A stretch of 50,342 nt of DNA, taken from assembly GCF_003574095.1 (NCBI RefSeq), contig NZ_QWLA01000017.1, positions 1 through 50,342 on the forward strand, in the 5' to 3' direction. Source of the stretch: Calidithermus roseus (lineage in GTDB: Bacteria > Deinococcota > Deinococci > Deinococcales > Thermaceae). Below, one piece after another: positions 7,836-16,225 of the stretch. Made by a program: the position numbers and the translations under genes. Position 1 is the stretch's first letter; every line of letters begins with the position of its first letter. A model generated the notes under the pieces. That model was not told the origin of the DNA, searched no databases, and saw only the letters and a program-made list of their open reading frames with translations.

Positions 7836-9491
7836 TCAGACCAGCACGGGTTCCTCGTAGACCCCGTACACCGCCCGCAGTTCGTCCATCATCTCGCCTA
7901 GCGTGGCATAGGCCAGGGCGCACTCGACGAAGTGGGGCATGGTGTTGCGGCCTTCCCTGGCGGCCTGGCGCAGGCCCTCGAGGGTCATCTGCACGGCGAC
8001 GGGGTCACGCTCACGGCGTACCTGGGCCAGCCGGGCGTTCTGCACCTTCTCCACCTCGGGATCGATGAGCTGGATAGGCACCTGCAAGCCCTCGTCCTGG
8101 AAGGCATTCACGCCTACGATGATGCGCTCGCCCCGCTCGACTTCCTGCTGGTAGCGGTAGGAAGCATCGGCGATCTCGCGCAGGAAGTAGCCCTCCTCGA
8201 TAGCTCGCACCACCCCGCCCATGCGGCGGATTTCCTCGATGATGGCCATGGCCTGGCGTTCCATCTCGTCGGTAAGCCACTCGACGTAGTAGCTGCCGGC
8301 CAGAGGGTCGGCGGTGTGGGTCACGCCGCTCTCGTAGGCGATGATCTGCTGGGTGCGCAGGGCGATCTTGGCCGAGTCCTCGGTGGGCAGAGCCAGCGCC
8401 TCGTCGTAGGCGTCGGTGTGCAGGGAGTTGGTGCCCCCCAGCACGGCGGCGAGGGCCTGGATGGCCACGCGGGCGATGTTGTTGAGGGGTTGCTGCGCGG
8501 TGAGGGAAACGCCAGCAGTCTGGGCGTGGGTGCGCAGCATCCAGCTCTGGGGGTTCTTGGCCTTGTAGTGCTCGCGCATCTGCTTAGCCCAGATACGCCG
8601 CGCGGCGCGGAACTTGCACACTTCCTCGAAGAAGTCGTTGTGGGCGTTGAAGAAGAAGGAGATGCGCGGGGCAAACTCGTCGATGTCGAGGCCGCGCTTG
8701 AGGGCAGCCTCGACGTACTCGAAGCCATCGGCCAGGGTATAGGCCAGCTCCTGCACGGCGGTGGAGCCCGCCTCGCGGATGTGGTAGCCTGAGACCGAGA
8801 TGAAGTTCCACTTCGGCACGTTGCGGGGGCCCCACTCGAAGGTGTCGATGACGAGCTTGACGCTGGGCTCGGGCGGGAAGATGAACTCTTTTTGGGCGAT
8901 GAACTCCTTGAGGATGTCGTTCTGGATGGTACCGCCCAGCTTCTCCCAGCGGTAGCCCTTCTTCTTGGCCGCCGCCAGGTACATCGCCCAGATGGCGTTG
9001 GCGGGGGAGTTGATGGTCATGGAGGTGGTGACCTCTTCGAGGTTGATGCCCTCGAAAAGGATCTCCATGTCGGCCAGGCTGGAAACGGCCACCCCGCACT
9101 TGCCCACCTCGCCCTTGGAGAGGGGGTGGTCGGAGTCGTAGCCCATGAGGGTGGGCAGGTCGAAGGCGGTGGAGAGGCCCGTCTGGCCCGCCGCCAAAAG
9201 CTTCTTGAAGCGCTCGTTGGTCTGCTCGGCGGTGCCGAAGCCCGCGAACATGCGCATGGTCCACAAGCGGCTGCGGTACATCGAGCCGTACACCCCGCGG
9301 GTATAGGGGTACTCGCCGGGGTGACCCAGCTTCTCGTCGTAGTTGAAGCCCTTGAGGTCTTCGGGAGTGTAGAGCGGCTCAGGGGCGATGTCCGAGAGGG
9401 TCTTGTGCGCCACCGGGCGCTCGGGCATCTTCTCAACCGACTTGCGGTAGGTTTCCCGCATCCAGGCGTGCTTGGGACGGGTTGGGGTCAT
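7836..9491 (-). CDS. mutA: Methylmalonyl-CoA mutase, large (catalytic) subunit
   Basis: Catalyses adenosylcobalamin-dependent interconversion of methylmalonyl-CoA and succinyl-CoA. The 551 residues cover only the TIM-barrel substrate domain, with family motifs [20 protein letters not shown] (about residues 61-80), [17 protein letters not shown] (about 107-123), [15 protein letters not shown] (about 152-166) and [20 protein letters not shown] (about 384-403). The cobalamin-binding domain is absent, so the enzyme belongs to the split type with a separate small subunit encoded elsewhere. It starts at ATG 9489-9491. TATAAT ends 6 bases upstream, indicating a leaderless transcript. Confidence 0.93.
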   Translation of the reverse strand: MTPTRPKHAWMRETYRKSVEKMPERPVAHKTLSDIAPEPLYTPEDLKGFNYDEKLGHPGEYPYTRGVYGSMYRSRLWTMRMFAGFGTAEQTNERFKKLLAAGQTGLSTAFDLPTLMGYDSDHPLSKGEVGKCGVAVSSLADMEILFEGINLEEVTTSMTINSPANAIWAMYLAAAKKKGYRWEKLGGTIQNDILKEFIAQKEFIFPPEPSVKLVIDTFEWGPRNVPKWNFISVSGYHIREAGSTAVQELAYTLADGFEYVEAALKRGLDIDEFAPRISFFFNAHNDFFEEVCKFRAARRIWAKQMREHYKAKNPQSWMLRTHAQTAGVSLTAQQPLNNIARVAIQALAAVLGGTNSLHTDAYDEALALPTEDSAKIALRTQQIIAYESGVTHTADPLAGSYYVEWLTDEMERQAMAIIEEIRRMGGVVRAIEEGYFLREIADASYRYQQEVERGERIIVGVNAFQDEGLQVPIQLIDPEVEKVQNARLAQVRRERDPVAVQMTLEGLRQAAREGRNTMPHFVECALAYATLGEMMDELRAVYGVYEEPVLV

Positions 9492-9497
9492 GGCAAG

Positions 9498-9503
9498 ATT
9501 ATA
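9498..9503 (-). promoter_or_regulatory. -10 box (TATAAT) for leaderless mutA mRNA
   Basis: Consensus TATAAT on the minus strand, 6 bases before the ATG, in a conspicuously AT-rich patch (9491-9670) for this genome. No ribosome-binding site. A TTGATA lies 22 bases further upstream, too far for a standard -35. Confidence 0.65.
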
Positions 9504-9674
9504 TAACGTTTTTGAGTCTGTAGAGTATCAAAGCGTCAGACGATTAAAGACAGTGCTTTTCTCGGGTGTAAAGGGACAAAAGTTTGGGTACAAATCCCCC
9601 TACCACCGCTATACCCTTTCCCGTACTTTAGATTTCGAAGGAGAAGTTAATCACTTTTTCGAGCGGAGGTAGAT

Positions 9675-10247
9675 ATGGCAGCGGCAAGGATCGGCACCAA
9701 TGTCCAGATACCTGAGCCCAGCATCACGCGCTTTCTCTTCGCGGACGCCAGGCTTTCGCCCATCTGGCTGGTCTTGCGGGTTTACCTGGGTTGGCAGTGG
9801 CTCGAGGCGGGTTGGGGCAAGCTCACCAACCCGGCGGGGGTTTGGGTCGGGGATAAGGCGGGAGCGGCGGTGGGCGGCTTCCTCGAGCGGGCCCTGAGCA
9901 AGACCACCGGCGAGCACCCCGACGTGACGGGCTGGTACGCCTGGTTCATCCAGAACGTGGCCCTGCCCAACAAGGTGCTCTTCAGCTACCTGGTGACCTA
10001 CGGGGAAATCCTGGTCGGGCTGGCGCTGATCGTGGGGCTCCTCACCGGCTTCGCAGCCTTTTTCGCCGGCCTGATGAACGCGGCCTTCCTGCTCGCGGGC
10101 ACCGTCAGCTCCAACCCCTGGATGTTCATCGTCGCCACCTGGCTCGTCCTCGCCTGGCGCACCGCGGGCTACTTGGGCCTCGACTACTTCGTCCTGCCCC
10201 GGCTGGGCGTGGCCTTCAGGAGAAGGAGCGAAGCAGGATCGCAATAG
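9675..10247 (+). CDS. DoxX family membrane protein
   Basis: A 190-residue integral membrane protein of the DoxX/DoxD family, known as a component of thiosulfate:quinone oxidoreductase or of redox-stress systems in other organisms. Family features are LRVYLGWQWLEAGWGKLTNP near the N-terminus and about four hydrophobic helices (about residues 30-48, 95-125, 128-150, 152-165). The segment SSNPWMFIVATWLVLAWRTAGY is typical. It starts at ATG 9675 with GCGGAGGTAGAT as ribosome-binding site. It is a single gene facing away from mutA, with a hairpin downstream. The precise electron partner is unknown. Confidence 0.85.
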   Translation: MAAARIGTNVQIPEPSITRFLFADARLSPIWLVLRVYLGWQWLEAGWGKLTNPAGVWVGDKAGAAVGGFLERALSKTTGEHPDVTGWYAWFIQNVALPNKVLFSYLVTYGEILVGLALIVGLLTGFAAFFAGLMNAAFLLAGTVSSNPWMFIVATWLVLAWRTAGYLGLDYFVLPRLGVAFRRRSEAGSQ

Positions 10248-10276
10248 CCCATGGCCCAATGCAAAGCGCCTTTGGT

Positions 10277-10301
10277 AGGGGCAGGTCTCGTACCTGCCCC
10301 T
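10277..10301 (+). terminator. Hairpin after the DoxX gene
   Basis: A perfect 10-bp stem (10277-10286 with 10292-10301) and a 5-base loop CTCGT, between DoxX and the converging phosphoesterase. The sequence GTAGGGGCAGGTCTCGTACC also resembles small dispersed palindromes of some thermophiles, so it could be a repeat unit as well as a terminator. Confidence 0.5.
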
Positions 10302-10321
10302 TCGGGTTTGGGAGAGCAGCT

Positions 10322-11086
10322 CTACCGCCGGAGCGTAAAGCTGTCGAGAAGCTTGTTTCCGGGCGCTACCGCCGTAAAACTCAGCCGCTCTTCGGAGGCC
10401 TCGAGCACCCCGAAGTGGGCTTCCACGACGCGCACCCGGCTCTGGGGCACGGCCTTGAGGAAGCCGCGCAGGTAGGCTCCGCCGCCGCCGGAAACCACAT
10501 GGGTGATGCCTCTGGCCTCGAGGCGCTCATAGTCGTGGTCGTGGCCGGCGAGCACTAAGCGGACTTCGTAGCGCAGCAGCAGGGGCTCGAGGCTGCTGCG
10601 CAGGCTGCGGCTGCCCCCGTGAAACCCTGAGCTGTAGAGGGGTCGGTGCAGCACCAGCACCTTCCAGGGAGCCCTCGAAGTCTTGAGGGCGGTCTCGAGC
10701 CAGCTTCGCTGCGCCGGGTCGAACACCTCGGAATAGACCACGAAGACCTCGAGCGCCCCCAGCCGGAAGCTGTAGTAGGGTCGTTCCACGCCGAAGAGCC
10801 TGAGCTGCGCCCCCAGCGCCGGGACGTCGTGGTTGCCGAAGGCCGGGTAGATGCGGACTTTGGGCAGGTCGTCGATGAAAGCCTGCACGGGCTCGCCCCT
10901 GGGATAAAAGTTGTCTCCCAGCGTGATCAGGCCGTCAAAAGGGTGCTTCTCGTGGGCTTCGCGCATGGCCTGGGCCACTTGGGGTCGGTGGGGGCTGGCC
11001 GCCCCCCAGTCTCCGATGACGGCGAGGCGCTGGGCGCATACCCACGACCCCAACAGCAGCAGCAGGATCAGCGTTCGCAGAAGCAT
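10322..11086 (-). CDS. Exported metallophosphoesterase (purple acid phosphatase-like)
   Basis: A calcineurin-like phosphoesterase of 254 residues with a signal peptide (MLLRTLILLLLLGSWVCAQ). Metal-binding motifs in order are GDWG (about residues 26-29), TLGDNFY (about 56-62), GNHD (about 84-87), LVLHRPLYSSG (about 148-158) and GHDHDYERL (about 181-189), a complete dinuclear site. The GDWG and GDNFYxxG pattern is that of tartrate-resistant (ACP5-like) acid phosphatases. It starts at ATG 11084-11086, with TAGGCT 7 bases upstream (11094-11099). It probably releases phosphate from organic esters outside the cytoplasm. Confidence 0.88.
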   Translation of the reverse strand: MLLRTLILLLLLGSWVCAQRLAVIGDWGAASPHRPQVAQAMREAHEKHPFDGLITLGDNFYPRGEPVQAFIDDLPKVRIYPAFGNHDVPALGAQLRLFGVERPYYSFRLGALEVFVVYSEVFDPAQRSWLETALKTSRAPWKVLVLHRPLYSSGFHGGSRSLRSSLEPLLLRYEVRLVLAGHDHDYERLEARGITHVVSGGGGAYLRGFLKAVPQSRVRVVEAHFGVLEASEERLSFTAVAPGNKLLDSFTLRR

Positions 11087-11257
11087 CGGGCCTAGCCTAC
11101 CGGATTTTGGCGGGGGCTGCCCCTACAGAAGCCGCCCATAGCCAAGGTGCGTCGAGGGCTCGTGGCTATCCCCGGAGGCAGAGGAGGGCATTAGGCGTCC
11201 AGCGTCTTGCGTACGACGTAGGACTTACGACCCCATGGCTACCGAGCATCGACTTGT
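11087..11257. other. Intergenic region without a recognised gene
   Basis: It holds the TAGGCT -10 box of the phosphoesterase (11094-11099) and a loose 7-bp inverted repeat ATAGCCA/TGGCTAT near 11140-11175. No credible coding frame or RNA gene is visible. Confidence 0.5.
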
Positions 11258-11584
11258 TCAAGCGTCCGACCTGAGATGCACGTGCATATGAAACACCTCC
11301 TGCCCGCCCTTCTCGCCCACGTGGATGCGCACGAAGTAGCCCTCGAGGCCCATCTGGCGGGCGATGCGGTTGGCCGTGAGCAGCAGCTTGCCCAGCTTGA
11401 GCGCGCCCTCTTCGGTGTCGGGGTAGTCGGCCAGGGTGGGGATATACTCCTTGGGACAGACCAGGATGTGCACCTTCGAGCGGGGGCGAATGTCCTGGAA
11501 AGCGATGAACTCCTCGTCTTCGTAGACGATGCTGGCGGGGATTTCACGGCGAATGATCCTGCCGAAGACGGTGGGATTATCCAT
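11258..11584 (-). CDS. HIT family nucleotide-binding protein
   Basis: A histidine-triad protein (Hint/HIT branch) of 108 residues, a nucleotide phosphoramidase or hydrolase. FGRIIRREIPASIVYEDEEF near the N-terminus and the C-terminal HMHVHLRS triad motif (about residues 100-107) are diagnostic. It starts at ATG 11582-11584. The in-frame TTG two codons upstream lacks support, while TAAAGT ends 7 bases before the ATG. It is divergent from the membrane protein gene at 11602. Confidence 0.9.
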   Translation of the reverse strand: MDNPTVFGRIIRREIPASIVYEDEEFIAFQDIRPRSKVHILVCPKEYIPTLADYPDTEEGALKLGKLLLTANRIARQMGLEGYFVRIHVGEKGGQEVFHMHVHLRSDA

Positions 11585-11590
11585 GCGCAA

Positions 11591-11597
11591 TACTTTA
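11591..11597. promoter_or_regulatory. Overlapping divergent -10 boxes
   Basis: The same seven bases TACTTTA give TACTTT on the plus strand (5 bases before ATG 11602) and TAAAGT on the minus strand (7 bases before ATG 11584). Both genes would make leaderless mRNAs from mutually exclusive promoters. Confidence 0.45.
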
Positions 11598-11601
11598 AGC
11601 C

Positions 11602-11967
11602 ATGACCGCTCGAGCCCTCTGGACAGGCATCCTCCTCATCCTCGTGAGCACCATCGCCGTAGTGGCTTCGAAGCCCACGCCCACGGCCTTCATCCCCGGC
11701 ATCCTGGGCCTCCTGATCGCCTTGCTGGGCATCGTGGGCGAGAAAAACCCTGGCCTTCGCCGCCACGCCATGCACGCGGCGCTGGGCCTGGCGGCGCTGG
11801 GCATCCTGGGCTCACTGCGCGCAATCCCCGACTTCCTCACTCTGCTGGGCGGGGGCAGCGTCGAGCGCCCGCTGGCGAGTATGGCCCAGTTCGCCACCCT
11901 CTTCATCTGCCTGGGCTTGGTGGCGCGGGGGGTGCAGAGCTTTCTCGAGGCGCGGCGGAAGCGCTGA
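11602..11967 (+). CDS. Small four-helix membrane protein, unknown
   Basis: A 121-residue protein with four hydrophobic segments (about residues 5-23, 28-44, 58-75, 90-110) and a basic C-terminus (LEARRKR). It resembles the many short uncharacterised integral membrane proteins of Thermales genomes. No functional motif was recognised. ATG 11602 is preceded by TACTTT 5 bases upstream. The HEPN-MNT pair follows 26 bases later under its own -10 box. Confidence 0.65.
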   Translation: MTARALWTGILLILVSTIAVVASKPTPTAFIPGILGLLIALLGIVGEKNPGLRRHAMHAALGLAALGILGSLRAIPDFLTLLGGGSVERPLASMAQFATLFICLGLVARGVQSFLEARRKR

Positions 11968-11981
11968 GCAAGGCCACCGGG

Positions 11982-11987
11982 TACACT
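11982..11987 (+). promoter_or_regulatory. -10 box (TACACT) for leaderless HEPN-MNT mRNA
   Basis: TACACT, then 6 bases (TAGACC), then the ATG of the HEPN gene at 11994. No ribosome-binding site. Confidence 0.5.
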
Positions 11988-11993
11988 TAGACC

Positions 11994-12380
11994 ATGAACC
12001 GCGCCCCAGACTGGCTGGAGCAGGCCGAGAAGGACCTGGCCCTCGCAGAAATCGCCCGCAACGCCACCCGACACGAGTGGGCCTGCTTCGCAGCTCAGCA
12101 GGCGGCGGAAAAAGCGGTGAAGGCCCTGCACCTCTCCTGCGGCCAGGAAGCCTGGGGGCATCTGGTGGCGCGACTCCTGCGCGAACTTCCTCTCCTCGCC
12201 CCTCAAGAACTCGTGGAAAAGGCCAGAACACTGGATACTTTCTACATTCCAACCCGCTACCCAGATGCCTTCCCCGAAGGCTCCCCAAGCGAGCACTACG
12301 GCCCCATGCAAAGCGAGGAGGCAATTCGCTATGCCCGTGAGATCCTTGCGTTCGTCCGTGATCACATGGCCCAGCCGTGA
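11994..12380 (+). CDS. HEPN domain protein (likely toxin of a HEPN-MNT pair)
   Basis: A 128-residue all-helical HEPN protein. The typical opening is WLEQAEKDLALAEIARN (about residues 5-21), followed by EWACFAAQQAAEKAVKALHL (about 28-47) and the family's DTFYIPTRYPDA segment (about 82-93). In this HEPN branch the partner MNT nucleotidyltransferase modifies and silences the HEPN RNase. I see no canonical Rx4-6H at the usual place, so RNase activity is uncertain. The gene overlaps the MNT gene by 50 bases, implying co-translation. Confidence 0.82.
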   Translation: MNRAPDWLEQAEKDLALAEIARNATRHEWACFAAQQAAEKAVKALHLSCGQEAWGHLVARLLRELPLLAPQELVEKARTLDTFYIPTRYPDAFPEGSPSEHYGPMQSEEAIRYAREILAFVRDHMAQP

Positions 12381-12696
12381 AGCGGTGGAGCAGGTCTTGA
12401 GGGAGTGGCTACAGCGGCTCGAGCTCCCCGGTCTCCTGGCAGCGGGCTACTTCGGCTCCTATGCTCGCGGCGATCAGGGTCCAGGAAGCGACCTGGACAT
12501 CATCCTCATCGTTCAGGAGGCTTCTTTGCCCCCCTGGCAGAGGCCCCGCCTCCTGCCCCTGGAGGAGTTGCCCGTGCCGGCTGAAGCCCTGGTCTACACC
12601 GAGACCGAGTGGCGGAGCCTGCCTCGAGCCAGCCCCCGTTTCGCCCGGACTCTGGCCCTCGAGGCCCGCTGGCTCATCGGCCCACCTACGCTCTAG
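12331..12696 (+). CDS. MNT-type nucleotidyltransferase (antitoxin of a HEPN-MNT pair)
   Basis: A 121-residue minimal nucleotidyltransferase. The catalytic signature GSX10DXD is exact: G42-S43, ten residues, D54-L-D56 (GSYARGDQGPGSDLDI). This family AMP-modifies its HEPN partner, neutralising it. ATG 12331 lies inside the HEPN gene; GTG at 12337 or 12358 are alternatives and would leave the domain intact. The stop TAG shares its bases with the stop of converging mtaB through the palindrome CTAG at 12693-12696. Confidence 0.82.
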   Translation: MPVRSLRSSVITWPSREAVEQVLREWLQRLELPGLLAAGYFGSYARGDQGPGSDLDIILIVQEASLPPWQRPRLLPLEELPVPAEALVYTETEWRSLPRASPRFARTLALEARWLIGPPTL

Positions 12697-14000
12697 GCCA
12701 TCGGCAACAGCATCCGCTGGGGCTCTTCCTTCACCGCCTCCACCGGCCCGATGAGGGTGTAGCCCTCGAGGCGCTCGACCCGCACCCACACCGTCTGGCC
12801 CTGCTTGAAGGCGGGGCCATCGGCCAGGACCTCGTAGTAGTCGGGGGTGTGGCCCACCCATTGCCCCCCGCAGCGGGACTCAAGCAGCACCTCCACCCGG
12901 CTGCCGAGCTTGGGGGCGATGCGCCAGGCAGCGAGTTGTTGGGCCAGGGCGATGATCTCGTGGGTGCGGCGCTTGCGAATTTCGATGGGCACCTGGGGTA
13001 GGGAGGCGGCGCGGGTCTTGGGACGGGGGGTGTAGGTGAAGGCGTGGACGCGGCTAGGGCGCAGCTCGCGCAGGAACTCCAGCGTCTGCTGGTGTTCTTC
13101 TTCGGTCTCGGTGGGCAGGCCCGCGATGACGTCGGTGGTGAGGGCGAAGCCGGGGATCAGCTCGTAGGCCCGCATGACCAGCTCGCGGTAGTACTCCTTG
13201 TCGTAGCGGCGGCCCATCAGCTTGAGCAGGCGCTGGGAACCGGTTTGCAGGCTCAGGTGCAGGTGGGGCCGCACCTGGGGGGCATAGCGGGCGATGGTGC
13301 GCAGCAGGGTCTCGTCGGTGTCCTCGGGCTCGATGGAACTCAGGCGCACCTTGGCCCCCATCAGGGCCAGTTCCTCCACCAGGCCCGCCACCCCACGCGG
13401 GTGGCCTTTGTACGAACCCAGCCGCACCCCGGTCAGCACGATCTCCTGCACGCCGGCCTCGAGCAGACCCCGCGCCTCGCTCAGCGCGTCCCGGCTGTCG
13501 CGGTGGCGCTCACGCCCGCGCAGGCGGGGAATGATGCAGTAGGCGCAGCCCACGTTGCAGCCATCCTGCACCTTGACGAAGGCCCGCACCCAGTTGTTGA
13601 GCAAGCCGCGCTCCCCGGCCCCCCAGAACTCGTTGGGCGGGGTGGTGAGGGGGTCGGCAGGCAGGCCGAAGTGCTCGAGGATCACCCTAGGCAACTCGGC
13701 TTTGCGGGCGTTGGGCACCACGGCGTCGGCGCCCAGTTCGGCCAGTTGGTCCGGCGCGAGTTCGGCGTAGCAGCCGGTGACCACGATGAAAGCCTGGGGG
13801 TTGGCCCGCCGCGCGCGGCGCACCTCCTTGCGGGCGTCGGCCTCGGCGGTGGTGGTCACGGCGCAGGTGTTGATCACCACCAAGTCGGCCCCCTCCTCCA
13901 GCCGCACCACCTCGGGCTCGAGGGCCCGCAGCAGCCCGACTAAAGCATCCGACTCGACCTGATTGACCTTGCAACCCAAGGTGCGCACCGCCAGCCGCAT
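12693..14000 (-). CDS. mtaB: tRNA (N6-threonylcarbamoyladenosine(37)-C2)-methylthiotransferase MtaB
   Basis: A radical-SAM methylthiotransferase that converts t6A37 to ms2t6A37 in ANN-decoding tRNAs. The 435 residues contain the N-terminal UPF0004 domain starting TLGCKVNQVESDAL (about residues 6-19) with cysteines for the second cluster (GCYAEL, about 76-81). The radical-SAM motif CNVGCAYC follows (about 148-155), with a C-terminal TRAM domain (about 365-430). The TLGCKVNQ opening favours MtaB over MiaB or RimO. It starts at ATG 13998-14000; the longer upstream frame has no family similarity. Confidence 0.9.
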   Translation of the reverse strand: MRLAVRTLGCKVNQVESDALVGLLRALEPEVVRLEEGADLVVINTCAVTTTAEADARKEVRRARRANPQAFIVVTGCYAELAPDQLAELGADAVVPNARKAELPRVILEHFGLPADPLTTPPNEFWGAGERGLLNNWVRAFVKVQDGCNVGCAYCIIPRLRGRERHRDSRDALSEARGLLEAGVQEIVLTGVRLGSYKGHPRGVAGLVEELALMGAKVRLSSIEPEDTDETLLRTIARYAPQVRPHLHLSLQTGSQRLLKLMGRRYDKEYYRELVMRAYELIPGFALTTDVIAGLPTETEEEHQQTLEFLRELRPSRVHAFTYTPRPKTRAASLPQVPIEIRKRRTHEIIALAQQLAAWRIAPKLGSRVEVLLESRCGGQWVGHTPDYYEVLADGPAFKQGQTVWVRVERLEGYTLIGPVEAVKEEPQRMLLPMA

Positions 14001-14085
14001 AGCTGAAATATTGTCGAGGGTCAGGGGGCGGGGGTCAAGGGCCGGGGAACAGCGCTTAGCTACGGCGTTCGACGCACGTAGCACG

Positions 14086-14091
14086 TACAAT
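14086..14091 (+). promoter_or_regulatory. -10 box (TACAAT) deciding the start of the threonine dehydratase gene
   Basis: TACAAT overlaps the first possible ATG (14090) and lies 7 bases before the in-frame GTG at 14099. If the box is real, the ATG cannot be the leaderless start and GTG 14099 is used. Confidence 0.5.
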
Positions 14092-14098
14092 GACCCTC

Positions 14099-15013
14099 GT
14101 GATCACACTCGAGGACATCCAGGCCGCCGCCCGCCGCATCGCCCCTTATGTTCACCGCACGCCGGTGCTCACCAGCCGCAACCTGGACCAAATGTTGGGC
14201 AAGGAGCTTTTCTTCAAGGCCGAGCACCTGCAAAAAACCGGCAGTTTCAAGGCTCGAGGCGCGGTCAACGCCGCTTTGCAACTGCAAAACCCCAAGGGCA
14301 TCATCGCCGTGTCCTCGGGCAACCACGCCCAGGGCGCGGCCTACGCGGCCCAGGTGATCGGGGTTCCGGCGCTGGTGGTCATGCCCCAGGACGCCTCCGA
14401 GACCAAGAAGGCCGCCACCCGCGCCTACGGGGCCCAGGTCTTCGACGAGGGCGTGACGGTGGAGAACCGCGAGGAAATCGTGCGGCAGAAGGCCGCCGAG
14501 CTAGGCTACGCCCTGATCCACCCCTTCGACGACTACGCGGTGATGGCCGGACAGGGCACCCAGGCGCTGGAGTTGCTCGAGCAGGTCGAGGGCCTCGAGG
14601 CCGTGCTGGTGGCGGTGGGCGGCGGGGGCCTGATCTCGGGCATCGCCACCGTGGTCAAGCACCTGCGGCCCGAGTGCGAGGTGATCGGGGTCGAGCCCGA
14701 GAACGCCAACGACGCGCAGCAGAGCCTTCGCTCAGGCCACCGCGTCCGGCTCGAGCAGGCCCCTCAGACCGTGGCCGACGGCGTGCGCACGCTGATGGTT
14801 GGCGAGCGCACCTTCGCGGTGATGCAAAAGCACGTCGATCGCATCCTCACCGTGCCCGACGAGGTGACGCTCGAGGCCCAGCGTCTGATGATGAGCCGCC
14901 TCAAGCAGGTCGTCGAGCCCACCGCCGGGCTGGCCCTCGGCCCGGTTTTGATGGGTTACGACCTGCCCAGGCGGGTAGCCGTGATCGTCTGCGGGGGCAA
15001 CTGGATGCCGTAA
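14099..15013 (+). CDS. Threonine ammonia-lyase/serine racemase family PLP enzyme
   Basis: A fold-type II PLP enzyme of about 304 residues. It probably deaminates threonine (and serine) to 2-oxobutyrate, or may racemise serine. The PLP lysine is in TGSFKARGA (about residue 50). The substrate loop is SSGNHAQGAAYA (about 72-83) and the phosphate loop VGGGGLISG (about 177-185). It lacks the C-terminal ACT-like regulatory domain of biosynthetic IlvA, so it matches the catabolic TdcB or serine-racemase length. Start GTG 14099 was chosen from the TACAAT box. ATG 14090 would add three residues. Confidence 0.88.
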   Translation: MITLEDIQAAARRIAPYVHRTPVLTSRNLDQMLGKELFFKAEHLQKTGSFKARGAVNAALQLQNPKGIIAVSSGNHAQGAAYAAQVIGVPALVVMPQDASETKKAATRAYGAQVFDEGVTVENREEIVRQKAAELGYALIHPFDDYAVMAGQGTQALELLEQVEGLEAVLVAVGGGGLISGIATVVKHLRPECEVIGVEPENANDAQQSLRSGHRVRLEQAPQTVADGVRTLMVGERTFAVMQKHVDRILTVPDEVTLEAQRLMMSRLKQVVEPTAGLALGPVLMGYDLPRRVAVIVCGGNWMP

Positions 15014-15022
15014 TGGCCGAGG

Positions 15023-15058
15023 GTCGAAGGCTGGGGGTGCGTCCCCCTAGCCCTCGAC
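15023..15058. terminator. Bidirectional hairpin between convergent genes
   Basis: A 36-base imperfect palindrome (GTCGAAGGCTGGGGG... closing with ...CCCTCGAC) centred at about 15040, between the threonine dehydratase stop and the M28 peptidase stop. It probably ends both transcripts. Confidence 0.6.
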
Positions 15059-15067
15059 CACCGCCCC

Positions 15068-16225
15068 TCAGCGCCCGAGGATGCGCTCGAGGACCAACCG
15101 CACCACGCCCGCCGTCTCGGCCATGACCTGGGGGTCGGCCACGGTGTCGGTGGGCTGGTGGTAGTTGGGGTCTATCCCCCAGTGAAAGAACAACACCGGC
15201 ACCCCGGCCTGGGCGAAAGGCGTGTGGTCGCTGCCCCCGGAGTTGCCGATGTCGTTGAACTGCACCCCGCTCCGCTCGAGCAGCTCCAGCAGCGCCGGGT
15301 TGCCGCCTATCCCCAGCGCGGAACTCGCCCTCACCCCCACCATGTCCAGGTTGATCATGGCCCTGAGACCCCGCACCCACTCGGGATAAGCCTGCACGAA
15401 GTTGCGCGATCCCCACAGCCCGTCCTCTTCCCCGTCGAACCACACGAACCACACGTCCCTTGCCCAGCTCTCCGAGCGCAGGGTTCGCGCGAGCTCGAGC
15501 GCCGTCACCGTGCCCGAAGCGTTGTCGTTGGCCCCCGGCGCACCCGGCACCGAGTCGTAGTGCCCGCCCACGACCACGCCGGGAGCCTGGCTGTCGGCCC
15601 GGCGGGCGATGACGTTGCGGGCCTGGGCCTGCTCGAGCACCGACCCCACCACCAGCCGCACCCGCTCCCCGCTACGGGCGAACAACCCCTCTCCGTCCCG
15701 ACCGGCGACCGTGACCCCTGGAATTGGCCCCGTAGCCCCGTAGGTGCCCCGCACCCCACCCGGCTCGTTGTTGACCACCACGATCGCCAGTGCGCCTCTG
15801 GCCGCGGCCTGGCGGGCTTTCTCGAGGAAGGGAATCCCCCCGCGCCGCACCACCACGATCTTGCCCTGCACGTCCAGGTTGTCATAGTCGCCCGCCGCGC
15901 CAATCCCCGGCACCGCCTGCAGCACTGCCTCGAAGCTTCCGCCTGGGCTGCCCGAAAGCGCGAAGGCCTCGAGGCGGCTCTCCCCCAGACTCAGGCTGCT
16001 GCCGGTGTCGCGGCTGCGGGTGTAGCTGAAGGACTGGAACTCCGTCACGTAGCCAGCGGCCCTGGCCTGCTGTGCGAGGTACTCGGCGGCCTGGGCCGCG
16101 GCAGGGCTCCCCGCCACCCTGGGCCCGATCCCCACCAAATAGTCCAGATCGGCCTTCGCCCGCTCCGGAGCAAAGGAAAGCGCGCTAAAGCCGAGAAGCA
16201 AGATGAGCCACAGGCCGCGTTTCAT
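15068..16225 (-). CDS. Exported M28 family zinc aminopeptidase with PA domain
   Basis: A 385-residue M28 peptidase with a signal peptide (MKRGLWLILLLGFSALSFA). A protease-associated domain occupies about residues 110-200. Zinc ligands and catalytic residues are visible in order: GGHYDSVPGAPGANDNASGT (His and Asp), WFDGEEDGLWGSRNF (Glu pair), NLDMVG (Asp) and SDHTPFAQAGVP (His). All are present, so it should be active, releasing N-terminal amino acids outside the cytoplasm. It starts at ATG 16223-16225; the longer frame runs into the neighbouring relic. No ribosome-binding site. CACACT lies 6 bases upstream, one mismatch from the local -10 pattern. Confidence 0.9.
   Translation of the reverse strand: MKRGLWLILLLGFSALSFAPERAKADLDYLVGIGPRVAGSPAAAQAAEYLAQQARAAGYVTEFQSFSYTRSRDTGSSLSLGESRLEAFALSGSPGGSFEAVLQAVPGIGAAGDYDNLDVQGKIVVVRRGGIPFLEKARQAAARGALAIVVVNNEPGGVRGTYGATGPIPGVTVAGRDGEGLFARSGERVRLVVGSVLEQAQARNVIARRADSQAPGVVVGGHYDSVPGAPGANDNASGTVTALELARTLRSESWARDVWFVWFDGEEDGLWGSRNFVQAYPEWVRGLRAMINLDMVGVRASSALGIGGNPALLELLERSGVQFNDIGNSGGSDHTPFAQAGVPVLFFHWGIDPNYHQPTDTVADPQVMAETAGVVRLVLERILGR

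Noticed and set aside
13963-15126. 387-codon frame overlapping the threonine dehydratase gene
   Set aside because: Arginine-rich shadow of the PLP enzyme, which has all its catalytic motifs.
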